A DNA stretch of 64,000 bases from the NCBI RefSeq assembly GCF_900107925.1, contig NZ_FNUJ01000002.1, forward strand, positions 372,001 through 436,000, given 5' to 3'. How positions within the stretch are numbered: the stretch's first letter is position 1; each line of letters starts with the position of its first letter. The notes beneath the pieces were generated by a model. That model had not been told where the DNA came from and made no database searches. It saw nothing but the letters and a program-made list of their open reading frames with translations. Shown one piece after another: positions 26,866 to 34,965 of the stretch. The stretch comes from Amycolatopsis pretoriensis. GTDB lineage: Bacteria > Actinomycetota > Actinomycetes > Mycobacteriales > Pseudonocardiaceae. The position numbers and the translations under genes were made by a program.

Positions 26866-27831
26866 ATGACTGATTCCGATGACTTCGACGTCCTGGACCG
26901 GAAGATCCTCCACGCGCTGATGGTCGACGGCCGGGCGCCGGTCCAGCGCGTCGCCGAAGTCCTCGGCGTCTCCCCGCAAACCGTGCACCGCCGCTACAGC
27001 CGGCTGCGCGCCGAGGCCGGGCTGCGGGTCGTCGGCCAGGTCCGGCCCGAAGCCGTCGGCGACGAGGAGTGGCTCGTGCGCGTCCGGTGCGCCCCGGACC
27101 GCACCGGGTCGGTCGCGCGGGCGCTCGCCCGGCACGCCGAGACGTCGTGGGTGCACGTCGCTTCCGGCGGCACCGAGATCATGTGCGTCGCCCGCGCCGG
27201 CGCCGAGACCGGGCCAGGCCTGCTGCGGGCGCTGCCGAACACGCCGCGGGTGACCCAGATCAGCGCGCACTGCCTCCTCCACACCTTCTACGGCGGCGAG
27301 TTCAGCGTCGTCACCAAGACCGGCCCGCTGGACGACGCCCAGGTCGCCGCGCTGCGGTTCGCGGCCGGTACCGACGGCTGCCCGCTCTCTGAAACCGACC
27401 GCGCATTGACGGCCGTGCTCGCCCAGGACGGCCGGGCCGGGTACCCGGACCTGGCCCGGGCGGCCGGGTGCTCGGTCTCGACCGCCCAGCGGCGGCTGAC
27501 CGAGCTGCGCCGCCACGGCGTGCTCTACTTCGACGTCGACCACGATCCGCGGATCCTCGGCCGGACGAAGCTCGCGATGCTGTGGCTCAGCGTGGGCCCG
27601 GCCGGCCTGACCGAGGCCGGCCGGGCGCTGGCCGGGCACCCCGAGGTGTCGTTCGCGGCCGCCACCACCGGCCCGACGAACCTCTACGCCGCCGTCAACT
27701 GCACCGGCAACCGCGACCTGCACCGGTACCTGACCGGGCCGGTCGCGAGCCTGCCCGGGCTGATCGCGGTGGAGACGGCGCCGATCACCGAAACCGTGAA
27801 GCGGGCGGGAGTGGTCGTCACCCCACGGTGA
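26866..27831 (+). CDS. Lrp/AsnC family regulator with duplicated domains
   Basis: A 321-residue protein, twice the usual Lrp length. The first HTH is at about 8-55 (FDVLDRKILHALMVDGRAPV, GVSPQTVHRRYSRL). A second HTH is at about 175-225 (LSETDRALTAVLAQDGRAGY, GCSVSTAQRRLTEL). Each is followed by an AsnC-like ligand-binding sandwich. Such tandem Lrp proteins are common in actinobacteria and act as pseudo-dimers. Its 3' end overlaps the convergent GH3 gene by 14 bp. The divergent amidohydrolase is the obvious target. Confidence 0.86.
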   Translation: MTDSDDFDVLDRKILHALMVDGRAPVQRVAEVLGVSPQTVHRRYSRLRAEAGLRVVGQVRPEAVGDEEWLVRVRCAPDRTGSVARALARHAETSWVHVASGGTEIMCVARAGAETGPGLLRALPNTPRVTQISAHCLLHTFYGGEFSVVTKTGPLDDAQVAALRFAAGTDGCPLSETDRALTAVLAQDGRAGYPDLARAAGCSVSTAQRRLTELRRHGVLYFDVDHDPRILGRTKLAMLWLSVGPAGLTEAGRALAGHPEVSFAAATTGPTNLYAAVNCTGNRDLHRYLTGPVASLPGLIAVETAPITETVKRAGVVVTPR

Positions 27832-30073
27832 AGCTCGCGGTGAGCGTGGCCGCGGAGCTGGTGCCGACGTAGACCTCGATCTTGCCCGGCTCGACCCGGA
27901 ACTTCGCGGCGTTGTCGTAGAAGCCGACGTCGTCCGGGGTGAGCGTGAACGAGACCGTCCGCGACGCGCCCGCGTTCAGGGTCACCCGCTCGAACCCGCG
28001 CAGCCGCCGGACCGGCTGGACGATGCTCGCGACGGGATCGCGCAGGTAGAGCTGGACGACCTCGTCGCCCGCGCGGGTGCCGGTGTTGGTGACGGTCGCG
28101 CTCACCTGGACGCGGCCGCCGCGGATCGGCAGCCGGGTGCTCGACAGGCGCAGGCCGTCGACGCGGAACGTCGTGTACGACAGGCCGAAGCCGAACTCGT
28201 AGAGCGGGCCGGTCTCCAGGTCGAGGTACTTCGACGTGTACTTGTTGTTCGGATCGGCCGGGCGGCCGGTGTTCTCGTGGTTGTAGTAGATCGGGATCTG
28301 CCCGACCGCGCGCGGGAAGCTCACCGGCAGCTTGCCGCCCGGGTTGACCGTGCCGAACAGGACGTCCGCGACGGCGTGGCCGCCCTGCACGCCCGGGGCC
28401 CACGCCTCGAGGATCGCGGGTGCGTTGTCGTGCAGGTACGGGATCGTCAGCGGCCGGCCGTTGACCAGCACCACGACGAACGGCTTGCCGGTCTCCTTGA
28501 TCGCGGCGACGAGCTGCTGCTGGACGCCGGGCAGGTCGATGGTGCTGCGCGCGGCCGCTTCGCCGCTCATCGCGGCGGTCTCGCCGACCACGACGACGGT
28601 GACGTCGGCCGCGCGGGCGGCCTGCTGCGCGGCGGCGAACCCGCTGGTGTCGGTGCCGTCGACCGTGCAGCCCGCCGTGTAGGTGACGTTGGCGCCGGGC
28701 GCGGCAGCCTTGATCCCGTCCACCACGGTCACCGGCGGGGTCGTGCCCGCGCCGGTGCCCAGGCCCGCCCAGGTGCCGTTGAGGTCGTAGGTCGCGGTGC
28801 CCAGCGGGCCGACGACGGCCACCGAGCCCACGGACTTCGCCAGCGGCAGCACCGGCCCGTCGTTCTTGAGCAGCACCATGCACCGGCCGGCGGCCTGCCG
28901 CGACGCGGCCAGCGCGGCCGGCGAAGGCGCCTTCACCTCGCCGGCTTCGTCGACGTATGGCCGTTCGAAGAGCCCCAACTTGACCTTGACCAGCAGGATC
29001 CGGCGGACGGCGTCGTCGAGCTGGTCGCGGGTGATCCGGCGCTGGGCCAGCAGCTGCTGCCCGTGGGTGACGTAGTTGGTGCTGACCATTTCCATGTCGA
29101 CGCCGGCGGGCAGGGCGGCCGCCGCGGCGTCCGCGCCGTCGCCCGCGAGGCCGTGGTTGATCAGCTCTTCGATGCCGGTGTAGTCGCTGACGACGAAGCC
29201 GCGGAACCCGTAGGCGCCCTTGAGGACGTCGTGCAGGACGTAGCCGTTGCCGTGCGCGGGGACGCCGCTGATGGTGTTGAAGCTGGCCATCACGGTCGCC
29301 ACACCCGCCTCGACGCTCGCCTTGAACGGCGGCAGGTAGAGGTTGTGCAGCCGCTGGAGCGAGACGTCGACGGTGTTGTAGTCGCGGCCGCCTTCCGCAC
29401 CGCCGTAGGCGACGAAGTGCTTGGCGCAGGCGGCGAGGCGATCGGGCGAAGAGTAGTCGTCACCCTGGTAGCCACGGACCTTCGCCACGGCCATCCGCGA
29501 GGCCAGGTAAGGATCTTCACCGTTGCCCTCGGCGATGCGCCCCCAGCGCGGCTCGTGGGTGACGTCCATCATCGGCGCGTACGTCCAGTGGATGCCGCTG
29601 CGCCGGGCTTCCTTCGCCGACACCGTCGCGTCGGCGGCCGGCACGCCGGGGTCGAAGCTCGCGCCCTGGGCCAGCGGGATCGGGAAGTTCGTGGTGTAGC
29701 CGTGGATCACGTCGAGGCCGAAGATGAGCGGGATGCGCAACCGCGTCCGCTCGACGGCGATCTTCTGCAGCGCGTTGAGCTTCGCGGCGCCGACAACGGA
29801 GAACACGCCGCCGAGCTGCCCGGTCGCCAGCGCCGTCCGGGCGAGGTCTTCGGTGCCGACCAGCTGCAGCTGCCCGAGCTTCTCGGCGAGGGTCATCCGC
29901 CCGAGCAGGTCCTCGACCCGCGGGTTCCGTTCGGGCCGGGCGGCGGGGTCCGCGGCCGCGGGCGGGGCGAGCGCCGAAGCGGCTCCCCCGGCGGCGAGGA
30001 GACCGCCGACGCCGGCGAGCAGGCTGCGCCGGTTGACGCCGTCGGTGGCCGCGTGACTCTCGGGTTGTTCCAT
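27818..30073 (-). CDS. Exported GH3 beta-glucosidase-type glycoside hydrolase
   Basis: A 751-residue enzyme with a twin-arginine-like signal (NRRSLLAGVGGLLA). It has the GH3 N-terminal TIM barrel, including KH at 218-219 and nucleophile Asp297 in GFVVSDYTG, the GH3 C-terminal sandwich and a final fibronectin III-like domain (EVVQLYLRDPVASI). The domain order matches bacterial BglX-type beta-glucosidases that release glucose from beta-linked oligosaccharides. ATG 30073 begins the Tat signal. It is divergent from an alginate lyase-family gene, suggesting a polysaccharide-use pair, though the two substrates differ as far as can be told. Confidence 0.88.
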   Translation of the reverse strand: MEQPESHAATDGVNRRSLLAGVGGLLAAGGAASALAPPAAADPAARPERNPRVEDLLGRMTLAEKLGQLQLVGTEDLARTALATGQLGGVFSVVGAAKLNALQKIAVERTRLRIPLIFGLDVIHGYTTNFPIPLAQGASFDPGVPAADATVSAKEARRSGIHWTYAPMMDVTHEPRWGRIAEGNGEDPYLASRMAVAKVRGYQGDDYSSPDRLAACAKHFVAYGGAEGGRDYNTVDVSLQRLHNLYLPPFKASVEAGVATVMASFNTISGVPAHGNGYVLHDVLKGAYGFRGFVVSDYTGIEELINHGLAGDGADAAAAALPAGVDMEMVSTNYVTHGQQLLAQRRITRDQLDDAVRRILLVKVKLGLFERPYVDEAGEVKAPSPAALAASRQAAGRCMVLLKNDGPVLPLAKSVGSVAVVGPLGTATYDLNGTWAGLGTGAGTTPPVTVVDGIKAAAPGANVTYTAGCTVDGTDTSGFAAAQQAARAADVTVVVVGETAAMSGEAAARSTIDLPGVQQQLVAAIKETGKPFVVVLVNGRPLTIPYLHDNAPAILEAWAPGVQGGHAVADVLFGTVNPGGKLPVSFPRAVGQIPIYYNHENTGRPADPNNKYTSKYLDLETGPLYEFGFGLSYTTFRVDGLRLSSTRLPIRGGRVQVSATVTNTGTRAGDEVVQLYLRDPVASIVQPVRRLRGFERVTLNAGASRTVSFTLTPDDVGFYDNAAKFRVEPGKIEVYVGTSSAATLTASFTVG

Positions 30074-30389
30074 GGCGGGGACCCTTTCGCGAGAGAACGA
30101 AGGCCGCCAGCATAAGCACGCTCGACGCGGCCGGCCGGTTCGATTTTCCCCGCCGGGGAAGGCTTGTGGTCCGGCCCTCGGCGTCCTACGGTCGGCTGAA
30201 GACCGACACGTGTCGAGGCAGCCGTGTGGGCATTTCGTGCTGTTCGGGCAAGCGCTTTCCCGCTGACCGGCGCGAGCACCGACCCCGCACGCCGGCTCGT
30301 CAATCCTTGACAAGAAGCCAGCGCGGTTCTAACGTTCTGTCACGCCGCCGGGTTGTCCAGACCATTTATCTTCGTGAGAGGACACCTCG
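30074..30389. promoter_or_regulatory. Divergent control region of GH3 and PL7 genes
   Basis: A 316-bp gap with no gene. It holds GGCAAGCGCTTTCC (30247-30260), a LacI-family operator type with the CG-centred AAGCGCTT core. A canonical promoter toward the lyase follows: TTGACA (30307-30312) and TAACGT (30330-30335) with 17-bp spacing, then GAGAGGA as ribosome-binding site. The GH3 promoter is not clear. Confidence 0.6.
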
Positions 30390-31151
30390 ATGCGCCTTCG
30401 TTCCCTGCTCGTCCTGCTGGCCGTGCCGGCACTGGTCGCCACCGCGGCGCCCGCGCAAGCGGCCGACCCGACCGTGGCCCCGGGCGGCAACTTCGACCTC
30501 GGGATCTGGCAGCTGCAGGAGCCGGTCGGCTCCCCCGGCTCGCCGACCACCATCTCCTCGTCCCGGCTCAAGGGCCCGAACGGCTTCCAGGACAGCTACT
30601 TCTACACCGACACCCGTGACGGCGCGATGACCTTCTGGGCGCCGGAAAAGGGTGTCACCACGCCGAACTCGAACTACGCGCGGTCCGAGCTGCGCGAGAT
30701 GAACCGCGACGGGTCGGCGGCGAACTGGTCGCTGAGCGGGTCGCACAAGCTGAGCGCGACGCTGCGCGTGGTGTCGGTGACGTCGAACGTGTGCGTGGGC
30801 CAGGTCCACCTCGGCACGGGCGGCTCGTCGACGAAACCGTTGCTGGAGCTGTACTACCGTTCGAGCGGTGACATCGTGCTGGGCACGGAGAACTCCCCCG
30901 ACGGCGGCCAGACGCCGCACACCGTGGGCCACGTGTCGATCGGCAAGACCTGGACGTACTCGATCGGGATCTCCGGCGGGAACACCATCGACCTGACGGT
31001 CAACGGCAGCACGACGCACTACTCGATCCCGTCGTCGTTCAAGGCGTACAAGCAGTACTTCAAGGCGGGGTCGTACAACCAGTCCTCTTCGGACAGCACG
31101 ACCAAGGGCGCGCGGGTCGCGTTCTACGGGTTGACCGTTTCGCACGGCTGA
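30390..31151 (+). CDS. Secreted polysaccharide lyase family 7 (alginate lyase-type)
   Basis: A 253-residue protein with a cleavable signal (ends APAQAADP) and a PL7 beta-jelly-roll. The three active-site strands are visible: RSELREM, QVHLG (usually QIH) and YFKAGSYNQ with its catalytic Tyr. PL7 enzymes cleave alginate or related polyuronates by beta-elimination; VH in place of IH is a known variant whose preference I cannot state. The length is that of a single-domain enzyme. It is transcribed from a strong promoter and followed by a hairpin terminator. Confidence 0.85.
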   Translation: MRLRSLLVLLAVPALVATAAPAQAADPTVAPGGNFDLGIWQLQEPVGSPGSPTTISSSRLKGPNGFQDSYFYTDTRDGAMTFWAPEKGVTTPNSNYARSELREMNRDGSAANWSLSGSHKLSATLRVVSVTSNVCVGQVHLGTGGSSTKPLLELYYRSSGDIVLGTENSPDGGQTPHTVGHVSIGKTWTYSIGISGGNTIDLTVNGSTTHYSIPSSFKAYKQYFKAGSYNQSSSDSTTKGARVAFYGLTVSHG

Positions 31152-31155
31152 GACC

Positions 31156-31190
31156 GGGCACCGGTGGCCGCCACCACCGGGCCCGTTTTC
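31156..31190 (+). terminator. Terminator of the PL7 gene
   Basis: GGGC-CCGGTGG and CCACCGG-GCCC pair across a 6-base loop with one bulged A, followed by GTTTTCCC. It lies 5 bp after the stop codon. Confidence 0.7.
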
Positions 31191-31236
31191 CCTTCCAGCG
31201 TTTTACGAGAGGAAAGCCCTCGATAAATTAAGTCAA

Positions 31237-31253
31237 CCGAGCTCCGGGGCCAC
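31237..31253. repeat. Left 17-bp direct repeat (att-like)
   Basis: CCGAGCTCCGGGGCCAC, identical to the copy at 33229-33245. Read on the minus strand it is followed by T-TGA, so it would end the monooxygenase frame as ELG-stop if joined to that gene. Confidence 0.7.
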
Positions 31254-31311
31254 ACACAATCTAGACACCTTTGAACGACCAAAAATGGCATATGCCCGAC
31301 CGAGCATTCTG

Positions 31312-31971
31312 CTAGCACTGAGGGGAGGGTGCAGCGAGGTGGCGTCCAGTCGAAGCGGCATTACGTACATCATCCGTGAAGAGCTCCAAGAGGTCCATAG
31401 TGTCCACTCGCAGCGTCTTGAAGTCTTCTAGCGTCAGATCGAGATACTGGCCGTGAGCAATGGTGTTTCGCCTGTGCACAAGATCATTGTCGATCATGCT
31501 GGCGCGCAGTAGGTATTGCGGACGACGCTCCAGGCCAAGCCGGTCAAGGATTTCGAAGAGCACACTAGAAGACAAGTTGCTCTCAGTTCGAACTAGGTCC
31601 TCAGACAAGGTCGCACCCTTCGACATCTCAGTCCGAATAAATGTAGCGAACTTGTTGTGAACCATCGGCGTCGTCGCTTCATCAACAGCCGCCATCTTGG
31701 TTTTCAGTGCATTACCAAGGAATGCCTCACTGAGCGACTCGTAGGCAATAGACCTCGTGTTGACATACCTGATGTAGAGCTGCGCGATCGCCTTAACCCA
31801 TCCCTCCCAGTGGGCATAGAGAATGAGCACACCGGATCGTAGATTTGCCTTCCGGGCAGGCCCAGATGCCTGCTGCACCAGCTTGAACGCAGTCGTCAAC
31901 TCTTGCTTGCGCCAAGATATCTCGGCATCAATCTCCTGATCGAGAGCTTCGACGGTGCGAATCTTCGCCAT
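31312..31971 (-). CDS. MAE_28990/MAE_18760-like HEPN nuclease
   Basis: A 219-residue helical protein with Arg168-x4-His173 in RRNTIAHG, the RX4-6H catalytic motif of HEPN ribonucleases. The N-terminal helices (VLILYAHWEGWVKAIAQLYI) match the MAE_28990/MAE_18760 HEPN group described from defence loci. HEPN proteins commonly cut RNA as dimers and act as toxins or abortive-infection effectors. The ATG shares one base with the stop of the upstream DUF262 gene, so both are coupled. Codon use and GC are unlike the host. Confidence 0.75.
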   Translation of the reverse strand: MAKIRTVEALDQEIDAEISWRKQELTTAFKLVQQASGPARKANLRSGVLILYAHWEGWVKAIAQLYIRYVNTRSIAYESLSEAFLGNALKTKMAAVDEATTPMVHNKFATFIRTEMSKGATLSEDLVRTESNLSSSVLFEILDRLGLERRPQYLLRASMIDNDLVHRRNTIAHGQYLDLTLEDFKTLRVDTMDLLELFTDDVRNAASTGRHLAAPSPQC

Positions 31972-33065
31972 CAGGCACCGATAATCTCGCGACCGGCAGG
32001 GACCATCATGCTGAGCCGAGCTTCGGTTGACTTCCCAGTAGCAAACCGTGCAGTCATCGCATCCAAGCTCCAGAACTCAATCGCACACTCCCGGAGGTCA
32101 GTGCGCGCGTCTATACTGTTACGAATCAGGTAGCCAAGACTGACTGCTAGCGCTTCGAAGGAGGAGTTCAGAAATCCACCTTTGAAGTCCTGCTTCGCAC
32201 CATCCCACCGCCCAAGGATTTTCTCATCAGCAGCAACCAAGCGGTCGAAGGTATCTCGAAAAACACGCTCCGCAGCTACCCTGTAATCGTAGTCGAAGTT
32301 GATCGCAAGGTTGATCGAGAATTCTTCAAGACCATCCTGAAAGTTCCGAATACTACGAATCTCATCATCTGATTTCTCATGAAGATATAGGAACCGAAGC
32401 ACGAGCTCTTCGTCATATTTGCGCTTGATATCGTTCTCCGGAAGGCGGATCAACGTCCCGAAGGCTTCATGTGACGCAAGGCCGGTCAACCATTCTACGA
32501 AATCCGGATTCACGCCCACAAGTTGAGCATTGCGAATCTCTTGACTTGAGAGTTTCGAGCCGAAGGAGTTAAGGCGCTGAAATAGGTCGAACTTCGTCTT
32601 GGGGTCAGACTCTCTCTGGACAATCTTGAGATCAATCTTCGCTCGCTTGACATCTCGCCGCTGGGCCGGAGTCAAGGCTTTCTCATCGTCTTCGTGATCC
32701 CAGACGAGTCCGCCAAGCGAGGGCAGGTATTTTGTTCCAGTAAGTGTCAAGGCGGGAAACGCATCCTGATCGAGTAGACCCTGGAGCTGCAGCAGAGTAC
32801 TGATCCTCTGGAGGCCATCGACCAGCTCCCAGCGTCCGTCCTTGTCTTGCGCAACAAAGATCGACGGGAGCGGGATCCCAATAAGGATGCTCTCGACAAG
32901 GCGTGACTTCTGATCGTCGTCCCAGCGGAAGAGACGCTGAAACGGCGGCCTGATGATCAGGTCGCCTCCCATGTACATATTCGTGAGCTCACCCACGCTC
33001 ATCGGATAGCTGTCCGTCGAGATAGTTCGCCTCGCCGCTTCGAGCTCCGACTCGAGATTAGTCAT
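31971..33065 (-). CDS. DUF262 (GmrSD N-terminal/ParB-like) protein
   Basis: A 364-residue protein. Residues 20-95 hold the DUF262 core: IIRPPFQRLFRWD (about 37-49), then LVDGLQRIST with DGLQR at 83-87, a variant of the DGQQR motif. That fold is ParB/sulfiredoxin-like and binds or hydrolyses nucleotides in anti-phage proteins such as GmrS, BrxU and SspE. The rest (KTKFDLFQRLNSFGSKLS, EIRNAQLVG) is also typical of the family. There is no C-terminal HNH (DUF1524) domain, so nuclease activity may lie in the partner HEPN protein. First gene of the island operon. Confidence 0.8.
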   Translation of the reverse strand: MTNLESELEAARRTISTDSYPMSVGELTNMYMGGDLIIRPPFQRLFRWDDDQKSRLVESILIGIPLPSIFVAQDKDGRWELVDGLQRISTLLQLQGLLDQDAFPALTLTGTKYLPSLGGLVWDHEDDEKALTPAQRRDVKRAKIDLKIVQRESDPKTKFDLFQRLNSFGSKLSSQEIRNAQLVGVNPDFVEWLTGLASHEAFGTLIRLPENDIKRKYDEELVLRFLYLHEKSDDEIRSIRNFQDGLEEFSINLAINFDYDYRVAAERVFRDTFDRLVAADEKILGRWDGAKQDFKGGFLNSSFEALAVSLGYLIRNSIDARTDLRECAIEFWSLDAMTARFATGKSTEARLSMMVPAGREIIGA

Positions 33066-33218
33066 GGTGCCTCACCGATTCCGACTGTCTACCTGACCGT
33101 GCCCTGCCCATGCTATCGGTGGCCTCCACCGTAACTGGGAGCGCCCAGCATGCCGATCCTCGTACTTATGGTACGGCCGAAATCTGCTACCCTCAGCGGG
33201 CCCGGACCGGGACCACCG

Positions 33219-34241
33219 TCAGCGCCAGCCGAGCTCCGGGGCCACGTGGGTCAGGATGCTCTCCAGCACGTGCGCGTTGTAGTCGACGCCCAGCTGGTTC
33301 GGGATCGTCAGCAGCAGGGTGTCCGCGGCCTGGACGGCCTCGTCCTCCTTGAGCTCGCGCACCAGCTCGTCCGGCTCCGCGGCGTACGACCGGCCGAAAA
33401 TCGCGCGGGTGTTCTCGTCGATCATGCCGACCTGATCACGCGAGTTGCGGTCGCGGCCGAAGTACGCGCGGTCGGTGTCGTTCGTCAGCGCGAAGATGCT
33501 GCGGCTGACCGACACGCGCGGCTCGCGCTCGTGGCCGGCCTCATGCCACGCCTCGCGGTAGGCCTCGATCTGCTTGCGCTGCTGGACGTGCAGCGGCTCA
33601 CCCGTCTCGTCGTCCTTGAGCGTGGAGCTCTGCAGGTTCATGCCCAGCTTGGCGGCCCAGACGCTCGTCGCGTTGGAGCTCGACCCCCACCAGATGCGGT
33701 CGCGCAGGCCCGCGGAGTGCGGTTCGAGCCGCAGGAGCCCGGGCGGGTTGGCGAACATCGGCCGCGGGTTCGGCTGCGCGAAACCCTCGCCCTCGAGCAA
33801 CTTGAGGAAGACCTCGGTGTGCTGACGGGCCATGTCGGCGTCGGTCTCGCCGTCGGCCGGAGCGTAGCCGAAGTAGCGCCAGCCCTCGATGACCTGCTCG
33901 GGGGATCCCCGGCTGATGCCGAGCTGGAGCCGGCCCTCGGAGATCAGGTCGGCCGCGCCGGCGTCCTCGATCATGTACAGCGGGTTCTCGTAGCGCATGT
34001 CGATCACGCCGGTGCCGATCTCGATCTTCGACGTGCGCGCGCCGATCGCCGAGAGCAGCGGGAACGGGCTCGCCGCCTGCCGCGCGAAGTGGTGCACCCG
34101 GAAGTACGCGCCGTCGACGCCGAGCTCCTCGGCCGCGACCGCCAGGTCGATCGACTGGTGCAGGAAGTCGGCGGCGGAGCGCGTCTCGGAGTGCGGGCTC
34201 GGCGACCAGTGGCCGAACGAGAGGAAGCCGATCTTTTTCAC
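33219..34241 (-). CDS. LLM class flavin-dependent oxidoreductase
   Basis: A 340-residue luciferase-like TIM-barrel monooxygenase. It has IGFLSFGHWSPSP, ELGVDGAYFRVHHFAR, KIEIGTGVIDMRYENP and GRLQLGISRGSPEQ, the usual strand motifs for FMN binding. The family oxidises small organic molecules with reduced flavin supplied by a reductase. The gene is full length, but its last codons (WR-stop) lie beyond the 17-bp repeat and so come from the island end. Without the island the protein would end two residues earlier. Confidence 0.86.
   Translation of the reverse strand: MKKIGFLSFGHWSPSPHSETRSAADFLHQSIDLAVAAEELGVDGAYFRVHHFARQAASPFPLLSAIGARTSKIEIGTGVIDMRYENPLYMIEDAGAADLISEGRLQLGISRGSPEQVIEGWRYFGYAPADGETDADMARQHTEVFLKLLEGEGFAQPNPRPMFANPPGLLRLEPHSAGLRDRIWWGSSSNATSVWAAKLGMNLQSSTLKDDETGEPLHVQQRKQIEAYREAWHEAGHEREPRVSVSRSIFALTNDTDRAYFGRDRNSRDQVGMIDENTRAIFGRSYAAEPDELVRELKEDEAVQAADTLLLTIPNQLGVDYNAHVLESILTHVAPELGWR
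33229..33245. repeat. Right 17-bp direct repeat (att-like), in monooxygenase 3' end
   Basis: The second copy of CCGAGCTCCGGGGCCAC. It encodes VAPEL plus two bases of the next Gly codon near the C-terminus of the flavin monooxygenase. The final codons and stop lie on the island side. Confidence 0.7.
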
Positions 34242-34299
34242 GCCCGGTTCAGCGTCCGGGGGCCGGGTTTGATTCCCCGGTGTGAGCGGGCCGACCGCC

Positions 34300-34325
34300 G
34301 CCGCACCCCGCGCGCGGGGTGCGGC
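34300..34325 (-). terminator. GC-rich hairpin after the secreted-protein operon
   Basis: GCCGCACCCC and GGGGTGCGGC, a perfect 10-bp stem with a 6-base loop, lie just downstream (on the minus strand) of the 34334 stop. It lacks a U-tract, as is usual for actinobacterial hairpins. Confidence 0.55.
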
Positions 34326-34333
34326 CGGGGCAC

Positions 34334-34951
34334 TCAGCCGCAGTGCTCGGACTTCTCCTGGTCGGTCATCGGCGCGGTGTGCTGCGTGATGTCCCCGGTC
34401 GAGCCGGGCACCGGGCCGTCCGCGTCGAAGTCCTGGTACCAGATGTAGTGGTCGTAGAACTTGTCCGGGAAATGCATTTCGTAGGTGCCGTGCACCTTCT
34501 GCATCTTCGGCGCGCGTTCCACCCAGCCCTTTTCACCGGGCCGGACGTCGACGTTGGTCGCCTGCCCTTCGGTGTGCGAAGACTCCCACGTGTGCTGGTA
34601 GGACGTTTCGATCGACACCTTGAACACTTCCGAGAACCCGTATTCGGCCGAAAGGGAAACGCCGAAGCTGTTCGACTCCCCCGTCGTGTCCGACCAGTTC
34701 ACCGTGCTGCGCTGCAGATCACCGGTGCAGTTGAAAGCCGCTTCGCCGACCTGGTGACCGGCCCCGGTGTGCTCTTCCGGCGGACCGGCCGGGTGGAACA
34801 CGCAGGAATCCGTGCCGTTGTCACACTTGTCGAGCAGTTCGCGCGCGGTCGGGCCGCCGTCGGCCGACGCGCCCGGAGCCGTCAGCACGAGGCCGGCGGC
34901 GGTCAGCAGGCCGAGGCCCGCCGCCGTCCACGCGTTGCGCTTGCTGGTCAT
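34334..34951 (-). CDS. Small secreted protein, possibly aerolysin/ETX-MTX2-like
   Basis: A 205-residue precursor with a Sec signal (ending PGASADGG). The mature part has amphipathic, Ser/Thr-rich strands (SNSFGVSLSAEYGFSEVFKV, SIETSYQHTWESSHTEGQ) followed by VRPGEKGWVERAPKMQKVHG. This pattern resembles the membrane-inserting region of aerolysin/ETX-MTX2 beta-pore-forming proteins, but the protein is shorter than classic toxins and the match is by eye only. Cysteines at CDNGTDSC, in the FNCTGD stretch and near the C-terminus suggest disulfides. It lies 14 bp after the beta-gamma-crystallin-like gene with its own GAAGGAG site. Confidence 0.5.
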   Translation of the reverse strand: MTSKRNAWTAAGLGLLTAAGLVLTAPGASADGGPTARELLDKCDNGTDSCVFHPAGPPEEHTGAGHQVGEAAFNCTGDLQRSTVNWSDTTGESNSFGVSLSAEYGFSEVFKVSIETSYQHTWESSHTEGQATNVDVRPGEKGWVERAPKMQKVHGTYEMHFPDKFYDHYIWYQDFDADGPVPGSTGDITQHTAPMTDQEKSEHCG

Positions 34952-34965
34952 GGTCGCTCCTTCGC

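Larger units (their letters stand above)
31237..33245. mobile_element. Low-GC defence island bounded by 17-bp direct repeats
   Basis: About 2.0 kb of DNA, visibly AT-richer than its surroundings and with non-host codon use (many AGA, ATA, TTA-type codons). It contains only a DUF262 gene and a HEPN nuclease gene. CCGAGCTCCGGGGCCAC occurs at both ends (31237-31253 and 33229-33245). The right copy is in the last codons of the flavin monooxygenase gene. No integrase or transposase is present, so movement would have needed help in trans. Confidence 0.7.

Noticed and set aside
31237-33245. The island as a prophage remnant or insertion sequence
   Set aside because: No transposase, integrase or phage structural gene, and no terminal inverted repeats; only 17-bp direct repeats and two defence-type genes.
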